From the NCBI GenBank assembly GCA_029721435.1, contig CM056576.1:114060666-114124665 (forward strand): a stretch of DNA of 64,000 bases. The letters are read 5' to 3'. This stretch comes from Gymnothorax reevesii (lineage: Eukaryota; Chordata; Actinopteri; Anguilliformes; Muraenidae). The notes under the pieces are model-generated. The model was not told the DNA's origin and did not search any database. It saw nothing but the letters and a program-made list of their open reading frames with translations. Both the position numbers and the translations under genes were made by a program. Below are positions 1 to 12,279 of this stretch, one piece after another. Numbering within the stretch: the stretch's first letter is position 1; the number at the start of each line of letters is the position of its first letter.

Positions 1-540
1 TTTGGGTATATGCTTTTTGCTTTCTTTGTTACACTCGTCCCTGATGACATCGTTTTCTTTCCCCATCAGATTTTTTTATCCTGCTGGCTGATTATTATTA
101 TTCCTGGGCGGTCCTTCCCCGGAGTCTATTTAAGCCGGAGGTCGCCACGCCTCCTTTGCTGGAGTGTTTGATGTCATGTTACTCGCTTCGGCTCGAGAAA
201 TCTTTAGTCAGGGTTTGCCAGGATATATATTATCTTTCTTTCTAGGAAGCTTTGCTTCTTTAGGTTTTTATGGCACAATTGTCTGTTGCCTTGTTAGTTT
301 CTTGTTTGTTGAGATCTCTTTTCCTCTGTGATTGCTTGCTTCGTTTCTGGCACTTAAGTCTTTCGTGTATTCAGAAACGCGAGCTCCTTTCCCTTCCAAA
401 TTTCGCTCTATCACTTTCAGCAGCACCGGCTATGTGCTTGGTGCACCTTCGCCTGCCACGGCATCCGATACTCCACTTTTAAATTTACGCTTCATGAAAC
501 TGCTCTGGATCTTCTAAGCAACATGTTTGGCACGCCAGGC
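1..540 (+). repeat. LTR-like repeat, copy 1 (cut by the window edge)
   Basis: A T-rich sequence containing CTTTCTTTGTTACACTCGTC and a promoter-like block (TATTTAAGCCGGAGG near 127) followed by a run ending in GGAGTGTTTGATGTCATGTT. The same order of blocks recurs at 2432-2720 (CTTTCTTTGTTGCTCTCGTC, then TATATTTAACCTCTAG, then GCTAGAGTGTCAGTGTTA), so these are two diverged copies of one element. The TATA-like box upstream of a short conserved stretch suggests LTR promoters. No gag, pol or target duplication is visible. Confidence 0.45.
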
Positions 541-2431
541 AATCAAACCTGCTCTTCATGATCACTTAAATTGTTGAAATTAAATCAAAGACAAAGATTA
601 AAAATGCAAATTTTGAGTCAGGCTGATTGAAATGCAAATAAAAAGCACATCCAAAGGAATGATTGTCATTTTACCATCCTGCGGAGAACTAGCAACACCT
701 GATAGTGTGGAGTGTTTTTGGAGTGAATGTGTTATTCATGAAGAAAGATGATTGCAAACAAGTCAGACTAATATGTTGTAAAGGGATGTTCTGTGCCCAG
801 CCAATTTTCAGTTCTGACTACGCCACTGACCAGTAAAGATATTATTTGAAAACAATGCAACCGTAATTGTGAAAGACAATATTCAATTGGTGGGAAGGTT
901 TGAAGTTTTACCACAGGAACACAATGTCTGCCCGAAAATACATACTGATTACACACTGATGCTTTCCATCACGAATCACATTTTTCAGCCTCGAATGTTG
1001 CATAATGACACACATTCCCGCCTATATGACCTGTGATTGCACGACTGTTTCAGTTGCTGAATTATTATTATTTATTTGTGTTTAACCAGTGGCTCCTGCT
1101 TTCTGAAATTCCTGAGGCACATTTACTGAAATTTATGTACAGACTGCTCATAATATATGAGCATGTACACATGGTACACATGCAGTGAGAGAGGCTAGGC
1201 CTCTGGAGATACCATTTTAAATTTGATCTAAAAATTGCAGAGTTAACAAAACACATTTTGGTTCCCCATGGTGGGTTTTCTGTCTGAAATGTTTCTCGGA
1301 AAAAAATTACAGAAGGGACTGAAATGAAATAATAATTGTTTGTGGCACTCTGGGAACAACAATAGATGAGAACTGGACCTCTGGGCAATGCAGAACAGTG
1401 ATAAGGTCTGGTGAGTCATCATTACTCTACCCCTTTCCAAACGTGAACTGTTTGAATGGTTTGCACTGCCCTGCATCACGTTTGCTGAATAAAATCCATT
1501 ACTTGTTTCTCACTAATTTTGGGGAGCTGATTCCAAAAATAGTGTCTGTTTGCCTCAAAAACTAAACACTGGTTGCCTGGCCATTGTCACTTTCGACATT
1601 CACTTGTAAGGTTAAGAGGTCATCCCTTAATCACCAGGAAAAAATGCCACGAAGACATGGTTTCCATCTTCCTCTGAGCCAGGTGAGGACTATTTGTTCA
1701 ATCCTTGTCTGATTGTCATATGCGTGAACGATTCTAAAGGGATTCATGCCCAATCCTGAATTCAGTGACCACTGACAGAGGAAAATGCAAATATGATTTA
1801 GATGTTTTCTGATACATCTGTGGGTTTCTCACTACATCCAAACAGCGTTTGTTGCTGTTTTGATCAGTTTATAAAGGCCGACATATATTACATAACATAC
1901 TGAGGAACATCATCATTTTTTTGTTGTTAAAAAAACTTATGTGTGGTCGAAACTTCTTACTCACATTTTTAAACTCAGACTCCTGGAATTAGGCAATATG
2001 AGGCCTTTTTAGGAAATCAGCTGAATTTTTTTTTTCAACATGTTGGGTGGTGATGTGTTTAGAGAAAGCCAGAGGTGACATTCAATCTGCAATATCTGTT
2101 GCCAACTGTTAAGTGTGATGATTCTTGTAATAGCATGGCCAGCCATTTGACTGGACTCATGGGGTCTAATAACAGGTCTTTGTAGATATGCAATGGGCAG
2201 ACATTATGGAGCTATTTTACAAGACCTGATGTACCCTCTGGTGCAGACACTGTTTCCCCATGATGTTCTTGGAATCACCCGTTGAGACATGAGCAGCCCT
2301 CTCGATCTTCATCTTCAGTTCTGTAAATCATATTCTGTAAATGCGCTCTGCATGCTCCGAAAATGAAGTAATTTAAGTTCTGTCAAAATCAATTGGAGAA
2401 CAGGTAGTGATGTTAAATGTAGAGTGATATC
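541..2431. other. No gene recognised
   Basis: AT-rich DNA with only short open frames in all six frames. I recognise no exon or element end. Confidence 0.5.
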
Positions 2432-2990
2432 TGTCATGGTTTGGAGGCGTTGAGAGCTTTCTTTGTTGCTCTCGTCCGGGAAGATATCGTTTTGCTCCCA
2501 ATTGGATTCCTGGGCCAGCTGGCATTAATTGGGGGCGTTGCCCGGACTATATTTAACCTCTAGTTCCGCATCGCTTCCACTGCTAGAGTGTCAGTGTTAC
2601 TATTGTGCTTTAGCCGGTAAGGTCTCTAGAAAGGGAGTTTAGCTGCATATTTGAGGATAAGTTGTAGAGAGCAAGGGAATCTTTGTTTTATTTTCCCTTT
2701 TCAGTTCGTCCCTTTGAGCACGCTTTGCTTCCTACCCCGGACCACTTCTAGGTCCATTGGTCTCGTATCTTATTTTTTTTGTGTCTCTCTCTCCTCTGCT
2801 GTTTTCTCCTTTTTTTTGGCCACTGCTTTTGGAGTCTAATTTTCAACAACCATCACAGATATCACTGATTCTTTTAGGCAGATTTGCTGCTGTTGGTTCG
2901 CAGGAACTCGTTGGGTCAAATAATGGGCTGAACACCAAGCAAGCAGAATGCAGTTCCAGGGAGGAAGCGGAATCATAAACTGAGGACAGC
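2432..2990 (+). repeat. LTR-like repeat, copy 2
   Basis: Begins TGTCATGGTTTGGAGGCG, an LTR-style TG start, and carries the same promoter-like block order as the repeat at the left edge of the window. The 3' limit is uncertain. The small open frames inside it are not convincing genes. Confidence 0.45.
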
Positions 2991-3640
2991 CAGAGAATTA
3001 TAACCAATTACCAAACTGACATTGAGGCAATCTGAACTTGATAAACATATAGAAAAGGAGATTCAAAACTGGGAAATGACACTAAGATTACAAGGCTTGG
3101 AAGTAAGTGGTAGCTACTTCTGGACACAGAAAAACTGGGAATTTACATAGCAAATAAATTAATGAGGAAAATTCAGAACAGGTACATTGCAAACAAGGAA
3201 GCATGATTAGGGCGTGATTACTAACAAGACTAACAAGGAAATTTACAAATGGAATGGGGAGGTCAAGTAGAAAGCAAGAATTGAAAACAAAGACACCCAC
3301 GTGGAACTGACAGTTAGCAACCGCAAAACACCACAAAAGGACAATTGAAGGAACTCTCTATTAGCGGGTACTTTGACACTAATTCCATAGTTCTGTACTT
3401 GTGAACTATGTCTGCGCCAAAAATTCCCATGAAAATACACACAGTAATAATTTTAGGCTTGTTTTCTGATGGCAGACCTTGATTTTCAGCCAGTTTCTGC
3501 CCCGCCCACAATTAGGTCCAACTTCCGTGGGATTGACACGTCACATGAAGAACGAGACGAGCTCAGCGGAGCTTATTTTTCTATTACTGCCTATGGGACA
3601 TGAACTGCAGTAGGTTTATAAAATTGTTATTTTCTTGCAA
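2991..3640. other. No gene recognised
   Basis: Featureless AT-rich DNA. A GACACGTCACATG stretch near 3533 could be part of a promoter for the THAP exon that follows, but this is speculation. Confidence 0.4.
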
Positions 3641-3884
3641 ATTTTGGTGAAACTGACTCGGGCAAAAGGGCAAGGACCAAGCGACAATAGTGTGATTTGT
3701 AGCGACCACTTCAACAATTCTGACTTCGAGGATAAATAGTTTTGGTCAGAGTTTGCGATGAAAAAGAGGAGAGAAGTCAAGCCAGATGCTATCCCGAAAA
3801 TCAAAAGACAGTTTGAGAGAGAAGCACCGCGGAAAAGGGGAGAAAGAAGAGCGGACCGGGCACTGAAAATGGAAGAAAATGAAG
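3641..3884 (+). pseudogene. THAP-domain exon remnant (copy 1)
   Basis: Reading from 3641 the frame gives ICSDHFNNSDFEDK, a stop (TAG, 3737-3739), then REVKPDAIPKI, followed by a very basic tail (RKRGERRADRALKMEENEG) and a donor-like GAAG|GTAGGC at 3884. The C-x2-H pair with F, then LKPDA(V/I)P, is the second half of the THAP zinc-binding domain; the first two cysteines would lie in an upstream exon that I do not find. THAP domains occur in host genes and in P-element and Kolobok transposons. The in-frame stop makes this copy dead unless it is spliced around. It could be a broken host THAP gene or a transposon remnant; two other THAP pieces in the window favour the latter. Confidence 0.7.
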
Positions 3885-3971
3885 GTAGGCTGCTAATGAA
3901 CAATTATAACGCATTCGCGTTAGCTACGCAAGAGATTCAGCAAGGCTTTTGTTTTAGACACTACTGTATAG

Positions 3972-4066
3972 AGCTTAATAGAGCGCTGGCCGCAGCTAGC
4001 ACTTAGCAGGCTTTGGCTTGCATTCCACATGTTTAACACTTTTTCTTCGCCAGCGCTCTATTAAAC
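3972..4066. repeat. Small inverted repeat
   Basis: TTAATAGAGCGCTGGC (about 3973-3989) is answered by GCCAGCGCTCTATTAAA (about 4050-4066), a near-perfect 16-base arm pair around a loop of about 60 bases. The DNA just after it (CTTTCACACTGGACGCG) resembles the ends of the inverted-repeat element at 54 kb (GCACACTGGACACG), so it may be a degraded relative. Confidence 0.6.
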
Positions 4067-6800
4067 TGCTTTCACACTGGACGCGAAATGCGTGTATTCG
4101 CGTCTTTGCATTGACTTTGAGTGTAATCTGTCGTACTAAAAATTTGTTTTGCATCTAGGGTGAAAGCGCTTCCCCCTAGCTGCTGCGCATCTAGTTGCAT
4201 GCTGCCGCTGTGTCTTGACTCTTGTCTTGTATTCAAATCTTTTTGTCTTCGTCAGATCATATTATTGTTTTGCTCTAGCCTGACCAAATGCCGTACATAA
4301 TCTAACGAGCTTGTTGGATGTCAGCTCAGGAGAGCATAATGAACTAAGTCAAATCGACATCATAGTGTAGCAAGCAGTTTGGCAAACTCGTGAACAGCTA
4401 ATCGGGGAATTAGATTTTCATAAGAGAAATCTGGGTCATACGCTTTTAAAACGCAGTACTTATGTCATTATAAATGGAGAAACAAACACCTGGATAATGT
4501 GTTTAGCAGTAGCTTTTGCAGACAGTGAACGCGAGTGAAACACGCCTCTAGCCCATTTAGCGCGTCTCTGATTGCCTCTTAAGAAAACCAGTGAAAGATT
4601 AAATAAAAAATATACATATTGTCAATTTTTCTTTTGCTCATAATGTAAATCATATCAGATTTGAAGTCACTAAGCACTGGGGCGAAAAAAACATGCAATG
4701 AAGTGATCAAAATGATATTTTTACATGCCGTTGTACATACCGGCTTTGCGTCTAATTGGTCCTGAGATCTTTATATGATGTCGCGCTAAGAAAGAGCAGC
4801 ATTATCGATTTTAGCGATTAAAAGGGGGCTTTCCCAGGGCAAGTAGAAAGTTACAAATTACGGTTTGATTTTATGGGAAATGACTGCCATGTTTTTTTTT
4901 CTGGATGAAAAATTACATAATGAAAGCCTCTATGTGAAATTTCGCCCTCTAGACGCTGTAGTTCCTTTAATGAAAAAAAAAAAGTAAAAAAATTACATAA
5001 AATGAAATAAACAGATTACAGAACACTGACAAAGCATCCTAAGAATTTTTAGTGTCCGCCCCCTAGAATGCGGAGATAGTACTGACTATGACAGTGCCAA
5101 ATAGAAATCAGGAAAAATGATATTTTTGTTTGTGTACAGCCTTTATGCAAGTAAAAACAGGGATGTCGGCATTATAGAACCCAAGATATTGATTCCAACT
5201 GAAGTTGAGCTATTCTTCACTCCTGCGTCTTTTGTGAGATGGATTCTGCACCATTCATAGAACACCACACAATGCCTGTTCAGCAATAAAGCTTTGAAGT
5301 TATAAAAATATATTGAATGAAAATATTCCAAAGGATTTAGTGACCACAAAATGAGGCCCAGCTCTACCATGTTAGAATTTGGTATGTTTGCATCTTATAC
5401 CTCAAATATGCCCTACAAGCTAACAATACATTTTACCCCATATAGAACAAATTGATACATCTTATATACAGCAAAGACAAAGAAAAGCATCAAGACTGAG
5501 CAAGACTGTTCAAGACTTCAAATTTGTTCATTAATCAATTCATTCATTCATTCAAAACAAACCAGAATAAACAAGATTCCTGGGTACTATAAATAACAGA
5601 GATATCTTTTCCAGGCACTGTACAATTGCAAAAAGGCCTGAAAGGAAAAAAAAAACATTTTAATACCGATTCATTGATATTAAAGCCCAGTTTGTTTGTT
5701 TGTTTGTTTTTTTTATCTCAAATCATATCAACGCAGAATAACAAAACACGTGAATTTCATTTTCAATATCAGTCACATCACATAATATCAATCCACATAA
5801 CAGTATAACGGCTGTCCTTTCGGCTAGCTCCATAATGTCCTAAATTTCAGTCATGATGTTTTTTGATCCAAAAAGATAACTCCATTGACAAAACAATCTA
5901 GATTAATTTTGGGATCACCAGTTGGTCATAAGTCAATGACTTGAGAAACCACTACACTACAATTAATTGCAGGCAAACAACACATTATCAATCCTACTTA
6001 CAAACCCAAAGACAAATGATGGAGAAAGAAAATGACGGTCTATCATCGAAAACTACAGCATTCACTTAAAGGTAAATGCACTGAAATCCTTAAAGTATAG
6101 TTGTTAGACTAATTCCAGTATTTTCCTCCTTCAAGTGTACATGTGTAATGCATTGTATACTGCTCAGCAGAATCACATAATTTGATCAACATAATGCTAC
6201 TGCTTCAATGAATTCTGAGATAGATAATGACGGATAAATGCACCATGCAGTGTCCAAGTGTATTTATCACTCCTTGTTTTCATGCTTACAAAGCATTTTC
6301 AAGGCTTTCAGTGACAAGATGGATCCTTGTAATTAAAGCTGACAAGAAAACTCATTCATGCATAGTAAATTACAAGAAAATGAAAAAAATGTACTTCTCT
6401 TGTGCTTGCGGTATTGCACTCAAGAGGGAGAACACAATCAGCAGCCACCCCTATGTGTATAAGTGGGTGGGGCTGCCATTGGATTATTATCTATTATGCC
6501 CGTATTAAAACTGCTTTCTTGCTGAAGTGTTGTCAGACAAGAGAGCCAGCAAAAGAAACTGATTTGTAAAGGTTAATTTTTTTTAGGTCAAACGGGCACA
6601 TCTAATGTATATCACCACATCTGTTCACGTAACTATGCTATTGTTCATTACCTGCATTCAATCTATTCTAAAAAAGAAAACCTATGAAAAATACAAAACT
6701 CCTGTCTAGTTAATGCCTAGCTGTATATTCATTTTCAGTCTGCAATGGGATGGATTTAGAGAGAACAAGAGGGTTGATGATTACATCAGTTTGTAGTAGC
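4067..6800. other. No gene recognised
   Basis: AT-rich DNA with short simple repeats (ATTC units near 5540, GTTT near 5690). I find no exon, transposase or structured RNA. Confidence 0.5.
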
Positions 6801-6802
6801 TT

Positions 6803-7051
6803 GTGCTCAACCGGCAGAAGGCTTTCAACTTAGCCAATATGCTTGTCAGAGACTTCTTGAGCAACAAAGATGATGCTAACAAATTTGTTTATAAATCTGG
6901 ACTGGTAAACGTCTGTGCACAAAATATAGTTCTTGGCAGAAATCGTAAGTCAATAAAATTATTGGATTATCCTCGATTTGACACAGATGCAAAAAAAAGG
7001 GCTATGGACAGATTAGTAAACCTCTGTGTACCACTGAGTTATATGTTGTAA
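6803..7051 (+). other. Unidentified 82-codon open frame
   Basis: The frame encodes a polypeptide with a plausible, mildly basic composition, including GRNRKSIKLLDYPRFDTDAKKRAMDRL. I do not recognise it, and it has no ATG context or splice signals that decide the issue. It lies 320 bases downstream of the shisal2a stop on the opposite strand. It may be a transposon-protein fragment or chance. Confidence 0.2.
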
Positions 7052-7177
7052 TCCCAACACATGTTCGCTTGATTTCTTTTACAGTGGTGGAAGTAATGAT
7101 CATCCTTATTCAGAAAAGGAGGGTGGTGGTGGTGAGGGAGAGAATACTAGGCAGTTTTGGACAAAGGAGCCATGAAG

Positions 7178-7179
<2 letters not shown>

Positions 7180-7210
<31 letters not shown>

Positions 7211-7255
7211 ATGTGTGTGAGAGAGAGTGTGTGTGTGTACATGTGTTTTCATATG
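7180..7255. repeat. (GT)n microsatellite
   Basis: About ten perfect GT units followed by imperfect GT/GA units. It probably lies in the 3' UTR or just downstream of shisal2a. Confidence 0.9.
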
Positions 7256-7371
7256 TCAGCCCAGGCATGAAATAACAATCTTTGAATCAGACCCATTTCT
7301 ATATATATAAAAAAAATAACCTGTTCCTCACAAATCCCACCCTCGACCCCCCTGGTCAGTGTTCGGCCAAT

Positions 7372-7556
7372 CTAAGAGGACCCCTCCACATTCACAGTGG
7401 TGACAGTGGCCATGAAGCACCTCTGGAACAGGCGGTCCGGGTCGGGTGGCTGGTTGTCACAATCCAGTTTTCGGCTGAAGAAGTGCTTGCGGAAACCCTG
7501 AGGGCCAGAGGGTGCACTCGGCTCTCTGGTCCCTTCCAATGTACCCAGCTCAGGGC
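7372..7556 (-). CDS. shisal2a: shisal2a coding exon 3 (cytoplasmic tail, stop)
   Basis: This last coding exon begins after CTCTCTGTTTCAG| and is in phase with exon 2. It encodes residues 107-167, including a basic HFFSRKLD stretch and the tail RCFMATVTTVNVEGSS followed by TAG (7374-7372). The CFMATVTT block is a hallmark of SHISAL2A and is what separates it from SHISAL2B in my recollection of the family. The predicted protein has 167 residues against about 190 in mammals, the shortfall lying in the variable tail. The exon is clearly richer in GC and codon structure than the DNA around it. I see no convincing polyadenylation signal in the 300 bases downstream; that stretch holds a GT/AC microsatellite at 7180-7255, so the 3' UTR end is unknown. 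Confidence 0.9.
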
Positions 7557-8044
7557 CTGAAACAGAGAGGTGAAATGCTCATCCTGGAACAGGCTTTAAA
7601 CTGCTGCCGCACCTGTGCCTTATATCAGACAATCTGAGACACATTGCTGCTATAGCTTACATTTAATGACCTAAAATGTCAGCTGTACCAACACATAAAA
7701 CTTCTGAAACCTTGATGGTGTTGACCCTTTCACCAATAGGTTATGTGAGTACAGCCTCAATTTCAGAGTCGGGATATTGTGTGTAAGATAAATAAAAAAC
7801 AGTAATTTGCAAATGAAGGCCTGCGTGTACTTACGTCACAATTTGCAAAAAATGAGCTGGCACCAGTATTAAAAACTGTAGTGGCCAGAGCATCATCTGA
7901 TAGCAAAGATTTCTCAGAAGAAGGACTCAAGTCTAGTTTATTTGTGTGTTGCAATTATCAAATTCACAAAACTTTTGTGAGGAAAATGGCTAAGTCCATA
8001 ATGTTGGAGCAAGAACTACCTAAGCTTATGACTGTCCAATCAAA

Positions 8045-8086
8045 ATGCCGATATGTGTCATGATTAGCTGCAAAAATGGCAACCAG
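8045..8086 (+). pseudogene. THAP-domain first-exon remnant (copy 2)
   Basis: ATG CCG then MPICVMISCKNGNQ, followed directly by a GT donor (CAG|GTAGGC). M-P-x-C-x4-C-x-N-G is the N-terminal C2 half of a THAP zinc finger, and a phase-0 donor at this place is common for such genes. The second half of the domain is not found in the next 400 bases. About 400 bases downstream (8470-8560) lies a stretch shared with the DNA behind the THAP piece at 21.4 kb, which suggests both come from one THAP-encoding mobile element. Confidence 0.55.
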
Positions 8087-8439
8087 GTAGGCTGGACAGT
8101 CGGATTTATCTATTAAAAGAACTCGGGTCCAGCCATTTCTTGGAAAAATGTACTAAAATCCAGGTACTTAGCAGAAAAATATATGTAACCCTTTAGTATT
8201 TTTCCTCAAAAAAGGTTTGTTAGCTCTCTATAGCTCCTAGAAACAGCAATAGGCTCTATAGCATGCACCAGTAAAAAAAAAAGAAGAAAAAATCTGCAAC
8301 ACGTTTTGAAAACTTTAACCCCTAAATTCTCAAAAGTGTCATTCTATGACAGGTAATTCTTGCACACAGATCTTCACTCATAAACTTTATTTATTTATTT
8401 TTTTTTAATGTGATGTCTGCAACACGTTTCAATAAAGCT

Positions 8440-8600
8440 GGGACAGATGTATTTTCTTAGTCTTAGTCGTCCTGGTGCTCCTGGTTAACGTATATGCAGT
8501 AATTCTGATCTGTATGCTTGTGTTACGTCGGTAAGCATCAATGTGGCAGTTTCATCATAACCTTGCCCAATTGTAGCCACTACAGTTAGCCCACTCAAAT
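8440..8600 (+). repeat. Repeat shared with 21880-22040
   Basis: Both places carry TGGTTAA, GCAGTAATTC, GTATGCTTGTGT, AAGCATCAA and GTTTCATCATAAC blocks in the same order and spacing. Each sits downstream of a THAP fragment. Confidence 0.75.
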
Positions 8601-10630
8601 GATTATCTCAACTCAACTTCCTTTGTCTCAGTGATGTCTTGTCTCTTTTTAGCTTATCTCTTGCTCCTAAGGGACCTTTAGGAGAAGTAACTCAGAAACA
8701 AATGATCACAGAATGATACAAATATGAGAAGCTCAAATTCATCTCAAGAGACGAGATTGAGCAACACATTTTTCCCACGGGGTATCGGCCAGCAAATGCA
8801 GTCACTACCCCAAGCTCTGAAAGCCCCACATAGCCCGTATAGTCAGAGTAAGATAGGTACCATTATGAAATTGCCGCCAGTCAAATTTTGTGATTCACGG
8901 GCCATTAATTCATGTGCTCTATCTGTACAGTCAAAATTTGATAGGCATGCTGAGGTCTCTGGAGGGACAGAATAGCTGTGAGTTCCAATGCAGCTCCCAT
9001 GTTCGTTGGCTCTTATGCAAGACGCCACCCGCTTACCTGGTTTTGTACTGCTTGAGTTAATTGAACACACCCCATGCCAGATTTAGCCACTTGGCCACAA
9101 ATGAAGTCTCTCCCTAAGCTCATTGCAAGAAAAACTGTAGACATCTACCACAGTAAGACAAATTCCTCCAAGGAAAATTGTAATTATATATGAATCTATT
9201 CTGTTCACTCACTGTATAATTAGTTGTATAATTATCTTTACTGATCATTTGCTCTATAACTGGTTGTTTTTGTATCTTTTCTCTAAATTTACTATGTAAT
9301 TACTTTTCGTGTACAATTGTAAAAAACAAAAAAAAATGCAAAACAGTAAAGGGCTGATATGGAAAAACAAAATCATTGCATCCTCAATTTGAAGAAGTGA
9401 AAATCAAACTATGTACTGAGCAATGCTGCCGTCTTCAATGGACTTTTTCACATCTGAAATGGATTAAAGCAGTGGAAATGGGCCATTGTCAGACCGGTCA
9501 ACCTTTCATTTTTTTTTAATCTTAACACTGTACGTTTTGCTATCGGCCATAGAAGAGAAGGTCCATTCCTGTCGTGACCAAGGTAAGTTTCAAAAGCCAT
9601 TTTCAATTGGTATGTGGATGAGTTAGTGCCCTTGGCATGGGTAAATTGAACATCTGTGTCGGTACCATTGATGCTGAAAGACACATGCACTCTGTAGCAA
9701 AAAAATTTGGCTCCTAGAATAAATGGCACATTTTCAGATATCATCCAGATATCTGCTTCATTCAACAAGATAATGGCAAGCCACATTCTGCATGTGTTAC
9801 ATTGTGGCTGTCTAATCACAATACAGTAGATAAAATGAAGGATGGGCATTGAACAACTTTTTCCATTGAAAAGGAGTCCTTGCACATGAGCATCGACTGT
9901 GGCTCTTTCAAAGAGACAAACACGCATTTGTTTTCCTGCTTTCTAAAGATTTCGTATTTCCATTTGGACACTACAAATTATTACAACCTGCGCAGATAAT
10001 CGGTTGAGGTAAGCATGAACGTATACACTCATTGATCAATGACTGCATTAAAACATTTTTAAATTAAGACCCACACTTGCAATCTTATATCAACAAGTAC
10101 AGTGCTCACTTGTGGAACTAAACAACCAATGGTGAAATTGAGTTTTTTCTTTAATTGCACACTGGCAAGGCTCATTGGATTAAAATTTGTGTGTGTGTTC
10201 ATTCAATTGAAATAAACCTATTTTCAGTGCTGACTCTGATGAATATTAACAGACAAGGCAGGTCCTGCAGATAAAATACAGTACAATACAAGTCAAAGGT
10301 TTTTGAATGCTGTAGTCATGCATTTGTTTGAGTTTTTGGTTATTATGAGCATTTTCAACTTACCTTTCGCCATTTATGGTTATTTTGCGAAATATGTTAA
10401 TGTTGAGAAGCCATAAACAGTCTTTTACATCCAAAAAGTCTGGGACTAAGTGCACTGCGCTTATACAGACAGAAAGTAGTACACTGAAAATGATCATGTG
10501 AAGCGCAAGCTATTTATTAGCAACATCTAGGAATGCTGCTAACTTCTGCAGGCTTAAGCACATCTGACATGCACTGACACATAGTGGCAAAGTGTTCCAT
10601 GGTCAAACAAGGACAAGGTCGAGTTGCATT
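8600..10630. other. No gene recognised
   Basis: Overlapping open frames on both strands at 8724-9070 and a 159-codon minus-strand frame at 9448-9927 are present, but none has a domain I recognise. Part of the latter (around 9540-9590) loosely resembles DNA at 11405-11470, suggesting a diverged repeat. Confidence 0.4.
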
Positions 10631-10855
10631 ATACACTGAAAAAAATGTTTTCTGAATGAACATAATTTTTTTAAGGTAAGTGGTTGCACAAAATATTTTT
10701 ATCTGAAGCTAGATATTTTTATTATGTTGACTATTGGAAATTACTTATATTTTTTAAGTGGAGTTAAATAACACATTTATTTCTATTAAAATATGCTTAA
10801 TTAATATATGGAACATTTACTAGGGGTCAAAATCACTTTTTTCAGTGTAATGACC
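10631..10855. mobile_element. TA-flanked miniature inverted-repeat element
   Basis: Left end TACACTGAAAAAAATG and right end CACTTTTTTCAGTGTA form inverted ends next to TA, as in Tc1/mariner-type miniature elements common in fish. The core is AT-rich and non-coding. Confidence 0.7.
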
Positions 10856-11383
10856 ACCTCCTACATTTGTACTTTTGATATCAGCAGAGTGTAGCCAACG
10901 AAGATATAAGGCATGTGTTGTGAGCTGGCTTTGTGGGTATATAAGGTGTGCTGTAGGTATTCTGCAAACATATCACTCGTTGCTGTCATGTATCACATAC
11001 ACCCATACATGCTGATTGTCTTCCCTGGGGCGGATGGGCTCTTCCAGTAAGATAATGCGACATGTCACACGGCTAGAAATGTCCAAGTGGTTGGAAGAGC
11101 GCAACCAAGATTTCCAAGTACTTCCCCAGCCCCCTAATTCCCCAGACTTGAATCCAATCAAGCACCCGTGGGACCACCTTGATCGTCATGTTTGCACTGT
11201 AGATCCTCTACAAAACATAAGCAGCTGTCAGATGCATTGCAGTCAGCATGGCTCCAGATACCTGTGACAACATTCCAGCACCTTACTGAGACACGCCCAG
11301 GCCGTCTAGCTGCTGTCCATGCGGCACACGGCGGTTACTCTGGATATAAGCTGGTGGCCTTAATAATGTGACTACACTGTGTA
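10847..11383 (+). mobile_element. Internally deleted Tc1-like transposon
   Basis: The left end (CAGTGTAATGACCACC) and right end (AATAATGTGACTACACTG) are inverted relatives. A short leader (TATAAGGTGTGCTGTAGG) is followed directly by the C-terminal third of a Tc1 transposase: a DNA-for-D motif broken by a stop (FQ*DNATCHTA, TAA near 11050), a frameshift, then WLEERNQDFQVLP and PNSPDLNPIKHPWDHLDRHV. The third catalytic residue, normally Glu in NPIEHLW, is Lys here. The first two thirds of the gene are missing, so the copy cannot move unaided. Confidence 0.8.
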
Positions 11384-12279
11384 TATTGTTTTTGGCAATT
11401 ATGAATGTCATTTTCTCTGAGCCAAAGATGAAGAGGTCCATCCTGATCATTAAAATCCAGTGTTTTTCATGGTATAGTATGCCATCTCGACAGCTTTTTC
11501 AGGGATGTCTCAGGATATTTCAGTAAGACAAGGGCAAAATCCAATATGTGTTACAACAGCATGGCTTAGTCAAAGACTGTGGTGTTATACTGGCCAACCT
11601 GCTGTCCAGACCTGTTTTCAATTGAAAAATAGTGTCATGACACTGTAGCTCACCTGGACATTCATTCCACCAAAGTTTTTCAGTCCTTTTGTTTAAGTCA
11701 ACCATTGAATGGTATTATTTCAGTTGCCAATTAAACACAAACATGGTTTAACATGGTAATGAAAATAATTTTGAATTAAAAACTTACAGCATACATTATA
11801 AGCTGGGCACAATTTTTAATTGATAAAAATGTTTTGGAAACCAAAGAAATTCAACCAGAATTATTTTGCAAATATTTTCTGCTCCCAGATCCATATATCT
11901 AAATTAAAAAGAGAAAGCGATCATGTTTGTAGGTCTATTTAAAATAACCTTCAATCCATTGGGAAAAAAAGAAAAAATGTGACATGTTTGGAAAAGTGTA
12001 TTTATTAGATTCATACACTCTCCAGGATTGAAAGAAAGAGGACAGAGGGGATGTTCTGTGGTAATCATTTCCAACAGGCATCCAACAGTTTACTTACCAA
12101 TTAATGCTTCACTGTACCACACCATATTCTTTCCTGAAGCTTCCCACAACAGCTGACTTCATAGTGAATTTTAGTCTAGGTAGCTCTATGTTTTCCTGCC
12201 GCAATAACATACTTTTTAATGCAGTTAAAAACTATCAGCATGATCAGTGAAAAAGTGCTTTTATTGGTATTTCCTATAA
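11384..12279. other. No gene recognised
   Basis: AT-rich intron DNA without assignable features. Confidence 0.45.

Noticed and set aside
9448..9927. A 159-codon minus-strand open frame
   Set aside because: I recognise no motif. Part of its DNA resembles another non-coding stretch at 11.4 kb, and no splice or start context supports a gene.
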